NCBI GenBank assembly: GCA_913046365.1
Contig: CAJWRM010000015.1
Location: forward strand, 1-57,984
DNA length: 57,984 nt
DNA from: an uncultured Flavobacteriales bacterium
GTDB taxonomy: Bacteria; Bacteroidota; Bacteroidia; Flavobacteriales_D; Crocinitomicaceae
Reading direction: 5' to 3'
Part shown: piece by piece, positions 1 to 8,864 of the stretch
Layout of the letters: each line of letters begins with the position of its first letter
Position numbering within the stretch: position 1 is the stretch's first letter
The notes under the pieces: model-generated
Databases searched by the model: none
What the model saw: the letters and a program-made list of their open reading frames with translations, nothing else
What the model was told of the DNA's origin: nothing
Translations under genes and position numbers: made by a program

Positions 1-38
1 GGGCCTGCTCCGATTATGATAATATCTGTTTTAATCAT
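1..38 (-). CDS. NAD(P)/FAD-dependent oxidoreductase, N-terminal fragment
   Basis: The first 38 bases read on the minus strand as an ATG followed by 12 codons, MIKTDIIIIGAGP, and run off the left edge. This is a beta strand leading into a GxGxxG dinucleotide-binding loop at the extreme N-terminus. It resembles the thioredoxin-reductase-like ferredoxin--NADP reductases of Bacteroidota, which open in this way, but any two-dinucleotide-binding flavoprotein is possible. An ATG 8 bases further upstream meets a stop after two codons, which supports the chosen start. Only the fold class is supported. Confidence 0.6.
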   Translation of the reverse strand, partial: MIKTDIIIIGAG

Positions 39-148
39 CTCTTCATTTAAAAGTTGTACAAAATTAAGGATTTCTGTAAATTCTTAACCCAATAAATAGG
101 GTATTTTCAAAGAAACAAGTGCACCAACAGGAAGTTCAATTATATTGC

Positions 149-1321
149 TTAAAAATAAGTTAGTTTTCGCCATATAAACTCGAGAGGCCCTTGTTTGTAA
201 CGTTTCATCACCCAGTTTGATAAAAGGAGAATAAGCAACCAAACAAAAAGAACAACGCCCCATTGCTGGACTCGATCAAATTGCGCAAAATAACCTAGGC
301 CATGCCCATAAAAAATAAAGGTACAAACGACAGAGCTGAATATATAATTAGTAAAGGCCATGCGACCTACTTTTTTAAGCAGGTTTTGCACGCGACGACC
401 ACGCCCAACTGTTGACCAAAAAACCAAAATAGAGATGTATGATAAAGCCATGGAAAATGAAGCGATATATGTGAATTGATGGCCTACAGTCATAGACCAA
501 GCTCCATCCCATAGGCGCTCATAGGAGAGATACAAGCCAGAAGCGGAAATGACTAAACCTGTGATTAAAAAGACGAGTCCAAAACGCAAGTAATAAGCCC
601 CGCCTTTAATTGCTTTAAACCATTCCAATCGAAAGAGAAGAATACCTGTAATCATCATCGCAGAATAGCGCCATAGGCCTTCTGAAAGGAACTGGGATGT
701 CTCAAGGAAATAGGCCCCTTGCGATCTTGCTTCCATTTGCCCGAAGTAGGAGCTCTGATACGCTTGAATTTCGTTGCTTGATTCAGCATTCCAGATTCCA
801 CCATAAATTTCACCTAATTCTCTAGGAGACAATGTACAATAGATCAATAAGTTCATAACAACTGGAATCATAAAAAGAATAGAGGCCACAGTCACCAAGG
901 CCTTTGAGCTCCAATTTCGAATAAGAAAAACCAAACATCCACAAATTGCATAGGGAACCAAAATATCCCCTAGCCAAATTAGGTGCGCATGGATGAGACC
1001 AAATCCCAACAATAAGAACATTCTTTTATAGTGGTACTTTGCGGGTTTCAATTCCTTCTGTTCAATATTTTGAACAAATAACATCATACCCGCACCAAAT
1101 AATATGGAGAACATACTCATGAACCGCATATCGGCAAAAAGGAAAGCAAAAGAATGAATCCATCCATTGACACCTTCGATACCAGCGCCTAGCTTAGGGT
1201 TGAGATATGCCATACCTATTTGCGAAAAAGAAGTAATATTCATTATAAGAATACCAAGTATGGCGACCCCTCTAATTAGGTCTAGCGAATCAATTCTGTT
1301 AGTGCTTGGCGCTGCTTTCAT
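149..1321 (-). CDS. DUF418 family membrane protein (YeiB-like)
   Basis: The product has 390 residues and many hydrophobic segments. It starts with the signature RIDSLDLIRGVAILGIL at residues 9-25, typical of the DUF418/YeiB family. The C-terminal third, from about residue 230, is the DUF418 domain proper with several membrane helices. The family sits in the inner membrane and its function is unsettled; a transport role is often proposed. The gene follows the EamA gene at 1334 by only 12 bases, so the two and the DUF2911 gene upstream probably form one minus-strand operon. Confidence in the family is high, in a function low. Confidence 0.85.
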   Translation of the reverse strand: MKAAPSTNRIDSLDLIRGVAILGILIMNITSFSQIGMAYLNPKLGAGIEGVNGWIHSFAFLFADMRFMSMFSILFGAGMMLFVQNIEQKELKPAKYHYKRMFLLLGFGLIHAHLIWLGDILVPYAICGCLVFLIRNWSSKALVTVASILFMIPVVMNLLIYCTLSPRELGEIYGGIWNAESSNEIQAYQSSYFGQMEARSQGAYFLETSQFLSEGLWRYSAMMITGILLFRLEWFKAIKGGAYYLRFGLVFLITGLVISASGLYLSYERLWDGAWSMTVGHQFTYIASFSMALSYISILVFWSTVGRGRRVQNLLKKVGRMAFTNYIFSSVVCTFIFYGHGLGYFAQFDRVQQWGVVLFVWLLILLLSNWVMKRYKQGPLEFIWRKLTYF

Positions 1322-1333
1322 TCTTTGGTTTTA

Positions 1334-2233
1334 TTAATGTAGAGATCGCACTGTTTTTTTCTTTTGTTGATTTTTAATAACGCCATTTGCAATGACAACA
1401 AGAATGATTAAGATTGACCCGATATAAAAATTGGAGCCAAGCTGCTCGTGCTCTTTTAAAATAAAAATAGCTAAGATAATGGTGTAAACCGGTTCGAGAT
1501 TGATACTTAAGGAAACCGTAAAAGCGCCAAGTCTTTTTACTATATCGATGGTCACTAAAAAAGCAAATGAGGTACAAATAATCGCTAAAAATAACAGCCA
1601 ATAAAAGTCGGACATAGACATCGCAAACATTGAGGGATCTAGCTTATCTGTCAAGGCCATAAAAATGGTCAATCCAACAAAACCCATAGCAAGCTCATAC
1701 ATACTGATGTGCGTAGATGGCATCTCTTCGACAAATTTCGCATTTGATACTGCAAAAAATGCAGCCAAAAAAGCAGAAATACCACCAGCCAAAACAGCCC
1801 AGTATTCATCTGTAGAAAAATCTCCTGAAACAAAGTAAATACCTCCCACGACCAAAAGACCAAGAAGGAATTCTATCCAAGAAAATTTCTTCTTCATAAT
1901 AATTGGTTCTAACCAAGCAACATGAAGCGTGGTTGTGGATAGGCATAATATACCTAAGGAAGCTGTAGATAACTGAATTGAAGTATAAAAAGTTACCCAA
2001 TGCGCGGCGACAACAAATCCAACAAAGGAAACCTTTAATAACTGCGATTTTGGAATGCGCAAGGACCTCTTATTATAGATTAGATATAGCAAAATACAGA
2101 ATGAGGCAATACCTACTCTATACCATACGATATATAATGCCTCGAGATCAATGAGCTTCCCTAAAATACCAGTAAAACCCCAAAGGAATATGATAAAATG
2201 GAGTAAAAGATGGTACTTATATTTGGTCAGCAC
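1334..2233 (-). CDS. EamA/DMT-superfamily transporter
   Basis: The product has 299 residues with about ten transmembrane segments arranged as two EamA repeats (about residues 8-135 and 148-285), the normal size and layout of drug/metabolite exporters. The second half carries the usual SINLEPVYTIILAIFILKE motif with a conserved Glu-Pro near residue 248. It would export a small metabolite across the inner membrane; the substrate cannot be read from the sequence. The start codon lies 3 bases after the stop of the DUF2911 gene, so the two are probably cotranscribed. A basic tail (KNQQKKKTVR) ends the protein on the cytoplasmic side. Confidence 0.88.
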   Translation of the reverse strand: MLTKYKYHLLLHFIIFLWGFTGILGKLIDLEALYIVWYRVGIASFCILLYLIYNKRSLRIPKSQLLKVSFVGFVVAAHWVTFYTSIQLSTASLGILCLSTTTLHVAWLEPIIMKKKFSWIEFLLGLLVVGGIYFVSGDFSTDEYWAVLAGGISAFLAAFFAVSNAKFVEEMPSTHISMYELAMGFVGLTIFMALTDKLDPSMFAMSMSDFYWLLFLAIICTSFAFLVTIDIVKRLGAFTVSLSINLEPVYTIILAIFILKEHEQLGSNFYIGSILIILVVIANGVIKNQQKKKTVRSLH

Positions 2234-2236
2234 GTT

Positions 2237-3109
2237 TTATTTCTTTTTTGTCCATTCAATAATAGACGCTTCATTCATCTTAATGTATCTTGAACTCTCT
2301 GATTTTTTTGCGGCCTCCAATGAACGATTCGCGGCTTCAATGGCTTCAGGGTATTTTCCGAGGCTTGCATAAAGTTCTGCTTGCACTCTTGTCATCCAAT
2401 AAGCAGATGGTCCACGTAACTCGATGGCCTGATTGATCCAAATCAGTGCTTTTTCAGCATCTAAGCCCTCCATCAAATAATATTTTGCTGATTTGTAATA
2501 ATCAGAGGAACTTGGCCCTGACATGACAGCCTCAATACTTTTCACAACCTGGCTTTTTGTATCCAACTCAAATGGATAAGAAACCCTTATCTGATCCCAT
2601 GCAATATTCAGTGTTGCAGATCTTGTACCGATGTCATCGATGCTAATGGTCATAGTCTCTAAAGGTGATGACAAGGATATTACATTCGATTTTAATCTGC
2701 ATACTACCTTAGCTTCATCCCAAGTACCTGGAGTACCCCAATTGCTGGTTTCATTATAAAATATGAGCTCCCAACTTTGCTCACTTGGTATAGCAAACAA
2801 GGCGTATGTCCCTTTGAATAGCGTATCAGAGCCAAAATAAAGATCACTAGAAATATCAATCGTTGAGTTTTTATTGGCACCTAAACGCCATACTTTGTTA
2901 TATGGTACAACATTTCCAAATACAACACGGTCTCTTTTAGATGGTCGAGAATAGTCGACAGCTACATCAGTCAATCCAACTGTTTGCGTGAATTTACATC
3001 TTGGACTAAGTTCAGGTGTTTCAACCTGAGTATAGGAAGTTGTAGCGAGCACAATAAAAGAATAAACAGAAATAATGGATTTCCAATTTAGCAACATAGA
3101 TGAATTCAT
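2237..3109 (-). CDS. Secreted DUF2911 protein with a C-terminal TPR-like region
   Basis: The product has 290 residues. Residues 1-27 look like a signal peptide ending near SYTQ. Residues about 36-185 match DUF2911, with the characteristic RPSKRDRVVFG and PYNKVWRLGANKN segments and a TYALFAIP strand. Residues about 205-285 contain two helical repeats (EKALIWINQAIEL, YPEAIEAANRSLEAA) that look like TPRs. DUF2911 proteins are common periplasmic or outer-membrane-associated proteins of Bacteroidota with no known function. The gene is the first of a likely three-gene minus-strand unit and is divergent from the gene at 3248. Confidence 0.85.
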   Translation of the reverse strand: MNSSMLLNWKSIISVYSFIVLATTSYTQVETPELSPRCKFTQTVGLTDVAVDYSRPSKRDRVVFGNVVPYNKVWRLGANKNSTIDISSDLYFGSDTLFKGTYALFAIPSEQSWELIFYNETSNWGTPGTWDEAKVVCRLKSNVISLSSPLETMTISIDDIGTRSATLNIAWDQIRVSYPFELDTKSQVVKSIEAVMSGPSSSDYYKSAKYYLMEGLDAEKALIWINQAIELRGPSAYWMTRVQAELYASLGKYPEAIEAANRSLEAAKKSESSRYIKMNEASIIEWTKKK

Positions 3110-3247
3110 TTTTAGATTTTTAAAAAATTAGTAGTGTAAATGTAAGACCTATCGAATAGATATTAACAATCTAGTATGGTAAAAATTATTTTCATTGATT
3201 TTATTCGACCTCGAAATCTTTAAATTTAAGTACTTAAGGACCATGCT

Positions 3248-3601
3248 ATGGATGAACTTGGAGAAAATAGAGAGGAACTTGATGAGGAATTAGAGCGATT
3301 TATTACACTGCTTAATCAATTGCTTCCACATTACCATTCTCTTTTGAAAAAAGAGGAGCTAGATACGGATGAGAAAAACCGTCTCGGAGAGATTGAACAT
3401 TACCTGATTGGTGTCAATTCCAAAATCATGGAAATCAAAGGTAAGCTAGAGCAAGATGTATTTGGACGTTCAATTGATAGGTACTACAAGCTGAAAGACT
3501 TGGCCTATGGTGGCGACCCGCATTCCAAATTAAAGCTTGAAAAAATACGCGATGAACTTACAGAGTCGCTCAAGGCCGGAGAGCTAATCAATTTTAATTA
3601 A
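3248..3601 (+). CDS. Small charged helical protein, unknown
   Basis: I do not recognise this 117-residue product. It is very acidic at the N-terminus (MDELGENREELDEELE) and predicted mostly helical, with heptad-like spacing over residues 8-75 that suggests a coiled coil, and no signal peptide or membrane segment. It is probably cytosolic. Its stop lies 35 bases before gpsA, but gpsA has its own -7 box directly before its start, so cotranscription is uncertain. Codon use and composition resemble the neighbours, so I take it as a real gene. Confidence 0.65.
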   Translation: MDELGENREELDEELERFITLLNQLLPHYHSLLKKEELDTDEKNRLGEIEHYLIGVNSKIMEIKGKLEQDVFGRSIDRYYKLKDLAYGGDPHSKLKLEKIRDELTESLKAGELINFN

Positions 3602-3624
3602 AGACTTCCCTTTCAAGATTATAC

Positions 3625-3632
3625 TAATTTTA
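3625..3632 (+). promoter_or_regulatory. Candidate -7 box for gpsA
   Basis: TAATTTTA matches seven of eight positions of the Bacteroidota -7 consensus TAnnTTTG and lies 4 bases before the gpsA ATG. This is the same spacing as at coaX, ruvX and the TetR gene. No clear -33 box is present. Confidence 0.35.
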
Positions 3633-3636
3633 CAGC

Positions 3637-4641
3637 ATGGAAACAGGTCGTAACTCACGAATCTTAATTATTGGCGGTGGAAGCTGGGCTACTGCGCTTA
3701 TTAAAATTCTTAGCCAGAATGAAAATAACATATCCTGGTGGATGAGGGATGAAACTTCCATTGAGCACCTGAAACTGCATTCTCATAATCCGAAATACCT
3801 TCAATCTGCCGAATTCAATACGGAAAACATCACGATTTCTTCAAACCTCAGCGCACTAATAAAAGATGCACAAACAATCGTAATTGCGGTCCCTTCAGCA
3901 TTTGTCCACGAGACTTTTAAAGATATAACGAATGCGGCATTACAGGGTAAAATTGTTTTCTCCGCACTGAAAGGAATGATCCCCGAAATGAATGTAATTC
4001 CAGCACGTTATCTGCATAAAAACTTTGGAATACCTTATTCTAAAATTGGTATAATTTGTGGCCCTTGTCATGCAGAAGAGGTTGCAATGGAGCGACTTTC
4101 TTATTTAACAGTAGCTTGTTCCGAATTAAACGTAGCTAGTGAAATGGCGAAAAAATTAGAATGCAGGTACATTAGAGCTTCTGTATCTGACGACTTATTT
4201 GGCACCGAATTTTCTGCCATTCTAAAAAATGTATATGCCCTTGCTACCGGTATTTCAGCAGGTTTAGGTTATGGAGATAATTTTCAGGCGGTATTGATTT
4301 CGAATTCCATTCGGGAGATAGAAAGCTTTATAGATGCTTTACATCCGATACATAGAGATACTAAAACGAGTGCATATCTCGGTGACCTTTTAGTAACCGC
4401 CTATTCAAAATTCTCAAGAAATAGAACTTTTGGCTTCATGATCGGAAAAGGATATTCCGTAAAGGCAGCAAAACTTGAGATGAATATGGTAGCCGAGGGA
4501 TATTATGCGGTAAAATCTCTACATTCCATAAAAAAGGAATTTAAGGTAGATATGCCCATATTAGAATTCGTGTATAGTGTTCTTTATGCAGGTAAATCTG
4601 CTAAAAAAGAGTTGAACTTCTTAACAGATAAATTAGATTAA
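3637..4641 (+). CDS. gpsA: Glycerol-3-phosphate dehydrogenase [NAD(P)+]
   Basis: The product has 334 residues, the normal length for GpsA, which reduces dihydroxyacetone phosphate to sn-glycerol-3-phosphate for phospholipid synthesis in the cytosol. The nucleotide-binding loop GGGSWA is at residues 13-18, the substrate-binding KGM at 112-114, the GPCHAEE segment at 142-148 and the catalytic lysine of ILKNVYA at 197, followed by the GLGYGDN loop at 209-215. The stop codon overlaps the start of lysC as TAATG, implying translational coupling with aspartate kinase. Pairing of gpsA with lysC has no obvious metabolic logic and may simply be operon placement. Confidence 0.95.
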   Translation: METGRNSRILIIGGGSWATALIKILSQNENNISWWMRDETSIEHLKLHSHNPKYLQSAEFNTENITISSNLSALIKDAQTIVIAVPSAFVHETFKDITNAALQGKIVFSALKGMIPEMNVIPARYLHKNFGIPYSKIGIICGPCHAEEVAMERLSYLTVACSELNVASEMAKKLECRYIRASVSDDLFGTEFSAILKNVYALATGISAGLGYGDNFQAVLISNSIREIESFIDALHPIHRDTKTSAYLGDLLVTAYSKFSRNRTFGFMIGKGYSVKAAKLEMNMVAEGYYAVKSLHSIKKEFKVDMPILEFVYSVLYAGKSAKKELNFLTDKLD

Positions 4642-5930
4642 TGGAGCCAACGAACGATTCGATTCTCGTTTTTAAATTTGGAGGAGCATCTGTGAAAAGT
4701 GCTAATGCCATAAATAACGTCGTCGATATTCTAAAGCGCTATGACAATCGAAAAATAATCGTTGTTGTTTCTGCAATGGGGAAAACCACAAATAACCTAG
4801 AAAGCTTATTTGACGCCGCCATAAATCAAAATCAAGAACTTTTTACTTCTATCAAAGAGACGCTTTATGACTTCCATATTGAGATTATTAATAAACTTTT
4901 TTCGAACGGTAAATATGAAACCATCAAACATAAAATAGACCAGGTATTTGATGACATTAATACCTTTTACCGTAAGCCGAGTAATAAACCTAGAAGCCAG
5001 CGCTATGATTCCTTTATTTCCTTTGGAGAACACTTGTCCAGTACAATCCTTCAGTTCAAAATAAAACAAGACCTGAATAAAAGCACATGGTCAGATGCTA
5101 GAAAGTTGATCAAAACAGATGATCAATTTCAAAGGGCGAATGTAGATTGGTACGCATCTATCACATTAATTCAGGAGTACTGCCAAGCAGAACTAGATGC
5201 TAATAGGATTATTGTCACGCAAGGATTCATCTCTTCCAACGCTTTGGGAGAAACTACAACATTGGGTCGAGAGGGGTCAGACTATAGTGCGGGCATTTTC
5301 GCACATGCTTTAGATGCCGAATCAGTAACAATTTGGAAGGATGTACCAGGAATGCTGAATGCAGACCCCAAATTTTTCAAGGATACACAAAAGTTAGATC
5401 GAATATCATTCAGAGAAGCCATTGAACTCTCCTATTATGGTGCAAGTGTAATTCACCCTAAGACATTGAAACCTCTTCAAAACAAGAAGATCCCGCTTTA
5501 TGTCAAGTCCTTTATGAATCCTAATGAAGAGGGAACGAAAATTGATGTTGATACATCCAATGACCACATGGTTCCATCCTTTATCTTCAAAAAAAATCAG
5601 GTGCTTTTTTCAATCACACCAAAGGACTTTTCTTTTTTAATTGAAGCGAACCTTAGTGACATATTCCTAAAACTTTCCATGGCCAAGGCAGAAATTAATA
5701 TCATGCAAAACTCAGCATTGAGCTTCTCTTTTTTAGTAGACCACGATCCAAATAAAATCAAATCGATTATTGAACAGCTCAGCCCATCATATGAGGTAAA
5801 ATACAATACAGATCTCGAATTGGTGACAGTTCGTCACTATGATCAAAAAACAAATGATTTTGTTTGTAAAGGAAAAAAAATATTGCTCCAACAAAGAACA
5901 AGAAGGACAGCACGGTTTGTTTTGGGCTGA
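4641..5930 (+). CDS. lysC: Aspartate kinase, monofunctional
   Basis: The product has 429 residues and would phosphorylate aspartate, the first step to lysine, threonine and methionine. The ATP-binding KFGGASV motif is at residues 12-18, the aspartate-binding TTTLGREGSDYSAG at 205-218, and the IWKDVPGMLNADP segment at 231-243. The remaining 110 or so residues would hold the ACT regulatory region. There is no fused homoserine dehydrogenase. The start overlaps the gpsA stop by one base. The C-terminus ends in a very basic stretch (KKILLQQRTRRTARFVLG), longer in basic residues than I expect for the ACT fold. Confidence 0.92.
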   Translation: MEPTNDSILVFKFGGASVKSANAINNVVDILKRYDNRKIIVVVSAMGKTTNNLESLFDAAINQNQELFTSIKETLYDFHIEIINKLFSNGKYETIKHKIDQVFDDINTFYRKPSNKPRSQRYDSFISFGEHLSSTILQFKIKQDLNKSTWSDARKLIKTDDQFQRANVDWYASITLIQEYCQAELDANRIIVTQGFISSNALGETTTLGREGSDYSAGIFAHALDAESVTIWKDVPGMLNADPKFFKDTQKLDRISFREAIELSYYGASVIHPKTLKPLQNKKIPLYVKSFMNPNEEGTKIDVDTSNDHMVPSFIFKKNQVLFSITPKDFSFLIEANLSDIFLKLSMAKAEINIMQNSALSFSFLVDHDPNKIKSIIEQLSPSYEVKYNTDLELVTVRHYDQKTNDFVCKGKKILLQQRTRRTARFVLG

Positions 5931-5982
5931 TAAAAATACCTTGTAATAGGTATATACGATTTTTATTTATAGACTTATCTTT

Positions 5983-6228
5983 ATGGATTCTATGCAAACG
6001 AATTTAGCAGACTGCGCAGTTGGAGAAGAGATTGAAATACTTTCTATTTCAGACGACTTTATTGCAACAAAGCTCATTGAAATGGGATTAACAGAGAATT
6101 TAAAGACTAAAGTAGTTTTAATCGCACCTCTTGGAGATCCTATAGCAATTGACATTAAAGGATTTATACTTTCGATTAGAAAATCCATCGCGAAAAAAAT
6201 ATTAGTCAAAAAGGCCGATCAAAAATAA
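5983..6228 (+). CDS. feoA: Ferrous iron transport protein A
   Basis: The product has 81 residues with the SH3-like FeoA fold: an N-terminal loop (LADCAVGEEIEILSI), a helix LIEMGLTENLKTKV, then a PLGDPIAIDIKGFILSIR strand pair. FeoA is a small cytosolic partner of the FeoB iron pump. The gene precedes feoB by 12 bases. A second in-frame ATG three codons downstream is an alternative start. I found no Fur-box-like palindrome in the 52 bases upstream. Confidence 0.9.
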   Translation: MDSMQTNLADCAVGEEIEILSISDDFIATKLIEMGLTENLKTKVVLIAPLGDPIAIDIKGFILSIRKSIAKKILVKKADQK

Positions 6229-6240
6229 ATTGTTACTCAA

Positions 6241-8187
6241 ATGAAAATCGCCCTTTTAGGAAATCCAAATACTGGAAAAAGCTCCATCTTTAATCTGCTC
6301 ACAGGATTGAGACAGCAAATAGGTAATTTCCCTGGTGTTACCGTTGAAAAAAAATCTGGTTATTTCACACATAATGAACAGCGCTTCGATATTGTTGACT
6401 TTCCTGGAACATACAGCCTTACTCCTCGCAGCTTAGACGAAGAGGTTGTTGCCAATATATTAGGAAAAGAGGATAGTAAAGATTTTCCCGACCTCATCAT
6501 TGCGGTAGTAGATTCATCTCGTTTAGAAAATAATTTATTTCTATTTACCCAATTGTACGAATTACAATTGCCGACTGTTTTGGTCCTCAACATGTGGGAT
6601 TTATCTCAGAAAAATGGAATTATCATAGATATCGAGGCATTGCAAAAACAATTCCCAGATACCACAATTGTTACCACAAACGCAAGGGTCGGTATTGGAA
6701 AAGAAAGAATTTTAGCGGCCATAAGTAAACCTAAAACGCGAAATGGAAATTTCTTCATAGAAGAAGCCCAAACTACCGGTAACGAACTGACAGAAAAGGA
6801 GAGAAGAAATAAAGCTAGAACCAGAAAAGATAAAATTGAATCACTTGTAAACCTAGTTCAAAGTAAACATGAAAAAAAGGAAAGTTCAAGATTAGACAAG
6901 TTCTTTGTGCATCCCGTAACAGGATACCTCTTTTTCTTAACCATTCTTATGGTTATGTTTCAATTTATTTTTTCTTTCGCTAGTTATCCGATGGATTTCA
7001 TTGACGGTGCTTTTGGAACGCTTTCACATTGGTATTCAAGCAATATGCCTGAGGGGGTTCTAACGGATCTAATAAGTGAAGGGATTATTCCAGGAATTGG
7101 TGGTGTCGTCATATTTGTCCCCCAAATCGCATTGCTTTTTTTCTTCATTGGAATTCTTGAAGAAACAGGTTACCTATCAAGAGTCGTTTTTATTATGGAT
7201 CGAATAATGAGACCACTGGGTCTCAATGGTAAAAGTGTTGTGCCATTGATGTCGAGCTTAGCGTGTGCCATACCAGGTGTGATGTCTGCAAGAACCATAG
7301 GTAACTGGAAAGAACGTCTCATTACAATACTAGTAGCACCTTTGATGAGTTGCAGCGCAAGAATACCTGTATATACATTATTGATTGCATTGGTCATTCC
7401 TGAGGGGTATATTTTTGGTTTTTTAAACATTCAAGGAATTGTTTTATTTGGCCTTTATCTAATGGGGATTATTGGTGCATTTGTTGTTGCTTTTATTCTA
7501 AAGCTAATCATCAAAAATAAATCAAAAGGATTCATGCTCCTCGAACTACCGTCCTTAAAACCTCCTCGTTGGGGAGACGTGTTTATTGGTGTTTTGGAAA
7601 AAATTAAAATATTTCTGTTTGATGCCGGAAAGATCATCATTGCAATATCAATTATTCTTTGGTTTTTGGCGAGTTATGGGCCAGGAGAAAAAATAAAAAA
7701 CTCAAGGTTTTCTGTCATTTCTTCTCAAGCATATCAGGAGGCCTCTGAGGAAACGAAAGCGGATATGACCTCTTCCTCTAATCTAGAAAACTCCTACATA
7801 GGACATCTTGGTAAATTTATTGAACCAGCTATCAAACCTTTGGGTTACGATTGGAAAATCGGGATTTCCCTATTAACATCCTTTGCAGCTCGGGAGGTAT
7901 TCGTAGGCTCATTGTCAACTATATATGCCGTTCAGGATGAAGGCGATGACCCCAAACGTTTATTAGAATCAATGAAAAACGAAAAACGCCCTGATGGGAC
8001 ACCCACCTATACGTTTGCTTCTGGGATGTCCTTAATGGTTTTCTATGTCTTCGCAATGCAGTGCATGTCAACAGTGGCTGTAGTAAAACGGGAAACACGT
8101 TCTTGGAAGTGGCCACTCATTCAGCTCTTATTTATGGGGGTTATGGCATATGCCTTTTCATGGATTACCTTTTTGTTTTTGCGTTAA
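6241..8187 (+). CDS. feoB: Ferrous iron transporter B
   Basis: The product has 648 residues, at the short end for FeoB, which takes up Fe(II) across the inner membrane. The N-terminal GTPase domain shows G1 GNPNTGKS at 7-14, G3 DFPG at 53-56 and a G4 variant NMWD at 117-120. The variable helical region (about 160-220) is short and very basic. The membrane part (from about 225) has two Gate domains, with the CSARIPVY motif in the first. It is followed after 19 bases by a 44-residue protein with a CxxC motif, the usual companion of FeoB in Bacteroidota. feoA, feoB and that gene form one operon. Confidence 0.95.
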   Translation: MKIALLGNPNTGKSSIFNLLTGLRQQIGNFPGVTVEKKSGYFTHNEQRFDIVDFPGTYSLTPRSLDEEVVANILGKEDSKDFPDLIIAVVDSSRLENNLFLFTQLYELQLPTVLVLNMWDLSQKNGIIIDIEALQKQFPDTTIVTTNARVGIGKERILAAISKPKTRNGNFFIEEAQTTGNELTEKERRNKARTRKDKIESLVNLVQSKHEKKESSRLDKFFVHPVTGYLFFLTILMVMFQFIFSFASYPMDFIDGAFGTLSHWYSSNMPEGVLTDLISEGIIPGIGGVVIFVPQIALLFFFIGILEETGYLSRVVFIMDRIMRPLGLNGKSVVPLMSSLACAIPGVMSARTIGNWKERLITILVAPLMSCSARIPVYTLLIALVIPEGYIFGFLNIQGIVLFGLYLMGIIGAFVVAFILKLIIKNKSKGFMLLELPSLKPPRWGDVFIGVLEKIKIFLFDAGKIIIAISIILWFLASYGPGEKIKNSRFSVISSQAYQEASEETKADMTSSSNLENSYIGHLGKFIEPAIKPLGYDWKIGISLLTSFAAREVFVGSLSTIYAVQDEGDDPKRLLESMKNEKRPDGTPTYTFASGMSLMVFYVFAMQCMSTVAVVKRETRSWKWPLIQLLFMGVMAYAFSWITFLFLR

Positions 8188-8206
8188 TAAAAAGTAACTT
8201 TAAACT

Positions 8207-8341
8207 ATGGTTCAGGAGATATTTGTCGGCGTTTTCATTCTTGGAGCAATATCTTTTGCTGTGATGAAGATCATTCGACTCTTCAAAAAAAATGAATCAT
8301 GCGATAGCTGTGCCTTTCACAAAGCCCAAAATAAAAATTAA
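8207..8341 (+). CDS. FeoB-associated Cys-containing membrane protein (44 aa)
   Basis: A 44-codon frame starts with ATG 19 bases after feoB. Residues 4-20 form one hydrophobic helix, followed by a basic stretch (KIIRLFKK) and a CDSC motif at 32-35. Small proteins of this layout accompany feoB in many bacteria and are annotated as FeoB-associated Cys-rich membrane proteins; a FeoC-like role or metal binding by the CxxC is inferred, not shown. Position, size and the CxxC make the call fairly safe. The stop overlaps an AT-rich hairpin that may end the operon. Confidence 0.75.
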   Translation: MVQEIFVGVFILGAISFAVMKIIRLFKKNESCDSCAFHKAQNKN

Positions 8342-8374
8342 CGCCTAGTGTTAATGTTCTGTTAATTTTTTTTT
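8333..8374 (+). terminator. Possible intrinsic terminator of the feo operon
   Basis: AAAAATTAAC at 8333-8342 pairs perfectly with GTTAATTTTT at 8361-8370, and the T-run extends to 8374. The stem is 10 bp but has only one G-C pair and an 18-base loop, so it would be weak. Its place right after the last feo gene supports the role. Confidence 0.4.
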
Positions 8375-8419
8375 CTAAAGAAGTCTTCTTTGTATTTTAG
8401 ATGTATCAAAAAATATAAA

Positions 8420-8863
8420 ATGAAAAAATTATTTATCCTTTCTATCCTATTCATCGGCGCCTTAGCTATGAATGTAAATGCACAAGCTGAGGTTCAAAGC
8501 GGTGCAAAAATCGAATTTACCAAAGAAGTACATGACTACGGTAAAATCAAATACAACGGCGATCCTTACTGTGTGTTTGAGTTCAAAAACACAGGCGATC
8601 AACCTTTGATTATTTCAAACTCAAAAGGATCTTGTGGATGCACTGTTCCAACATGGCCAAAAGAGCCCATTGCTCCAGGTGCGACAGGCTCAATCAAAGT
8701 AAAATACGATACCAAAAGACCAGGTCCAATCAACAAGAGTGTGACAATTACCTCTAACGCAGTGAATTCGGCGACTAAGGTTCTACGAATCAAAGGAGAG
8801 GTTGGTCAAGCACCGAAAAGCGGCGCTCCTGTAAATAGCTCAGGTGCTCCTGCAAAAATGTAA
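8420..8863 (+). CDS. Secreted DUF1573 protein
   Basis: The product has 147 residues: a signal peptide of about 23 residues (MKKLFILSILFIGALAM, cut near NVNAQA) followed by one DUF1573 domain. The domain shows the hallmark DYGKI, EFKNTGDQPLII and GSCGCTVP segments. It is an immunoglobulin-like fold common in the periplasm or surface of Bacteroidota, of unknown function; the CGC cysteines are conserved in the family. An in-frame TTG ten codons upstream (8390) would put a polar extension before the signal peptide, so the ATG at 8420 is preferred. A second DUF1573 gene follows immediately. The C-terminal 20 residues are rich in Ala, Pro, Gly and Ser. Confidence 0.88.
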   Translation: MKKLFILSILFIGALAMNVNAQAEVQSGAKIEFTKEVHDYGKIKYNGDPYCVFEFKNTGDQPLIISNSKGSCGCTVPTWPKEPIAPGATGSIKVKYDTKRPGPINKSVTITSNAVNSATKVLRIKGEVGQAPKSGAPVNSSGAPAKM

Positions 8864-8864
8864 T

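Noticed and set aside
39..148. Short peptide frame between the left-edge gene and the DUF418 gene
   Set aside because: The minus-strand frame ending ELPVGALVSLKIPYLLG has no start codon of its own and lies out of frame with its neighbour.
5931..5982. Fur box or terminator between lysC and feoA
   Set aside because: Only a weak ATACCT/AGGTAT hairpin is present, without a T-run or a 19-bp Fur palindrome.
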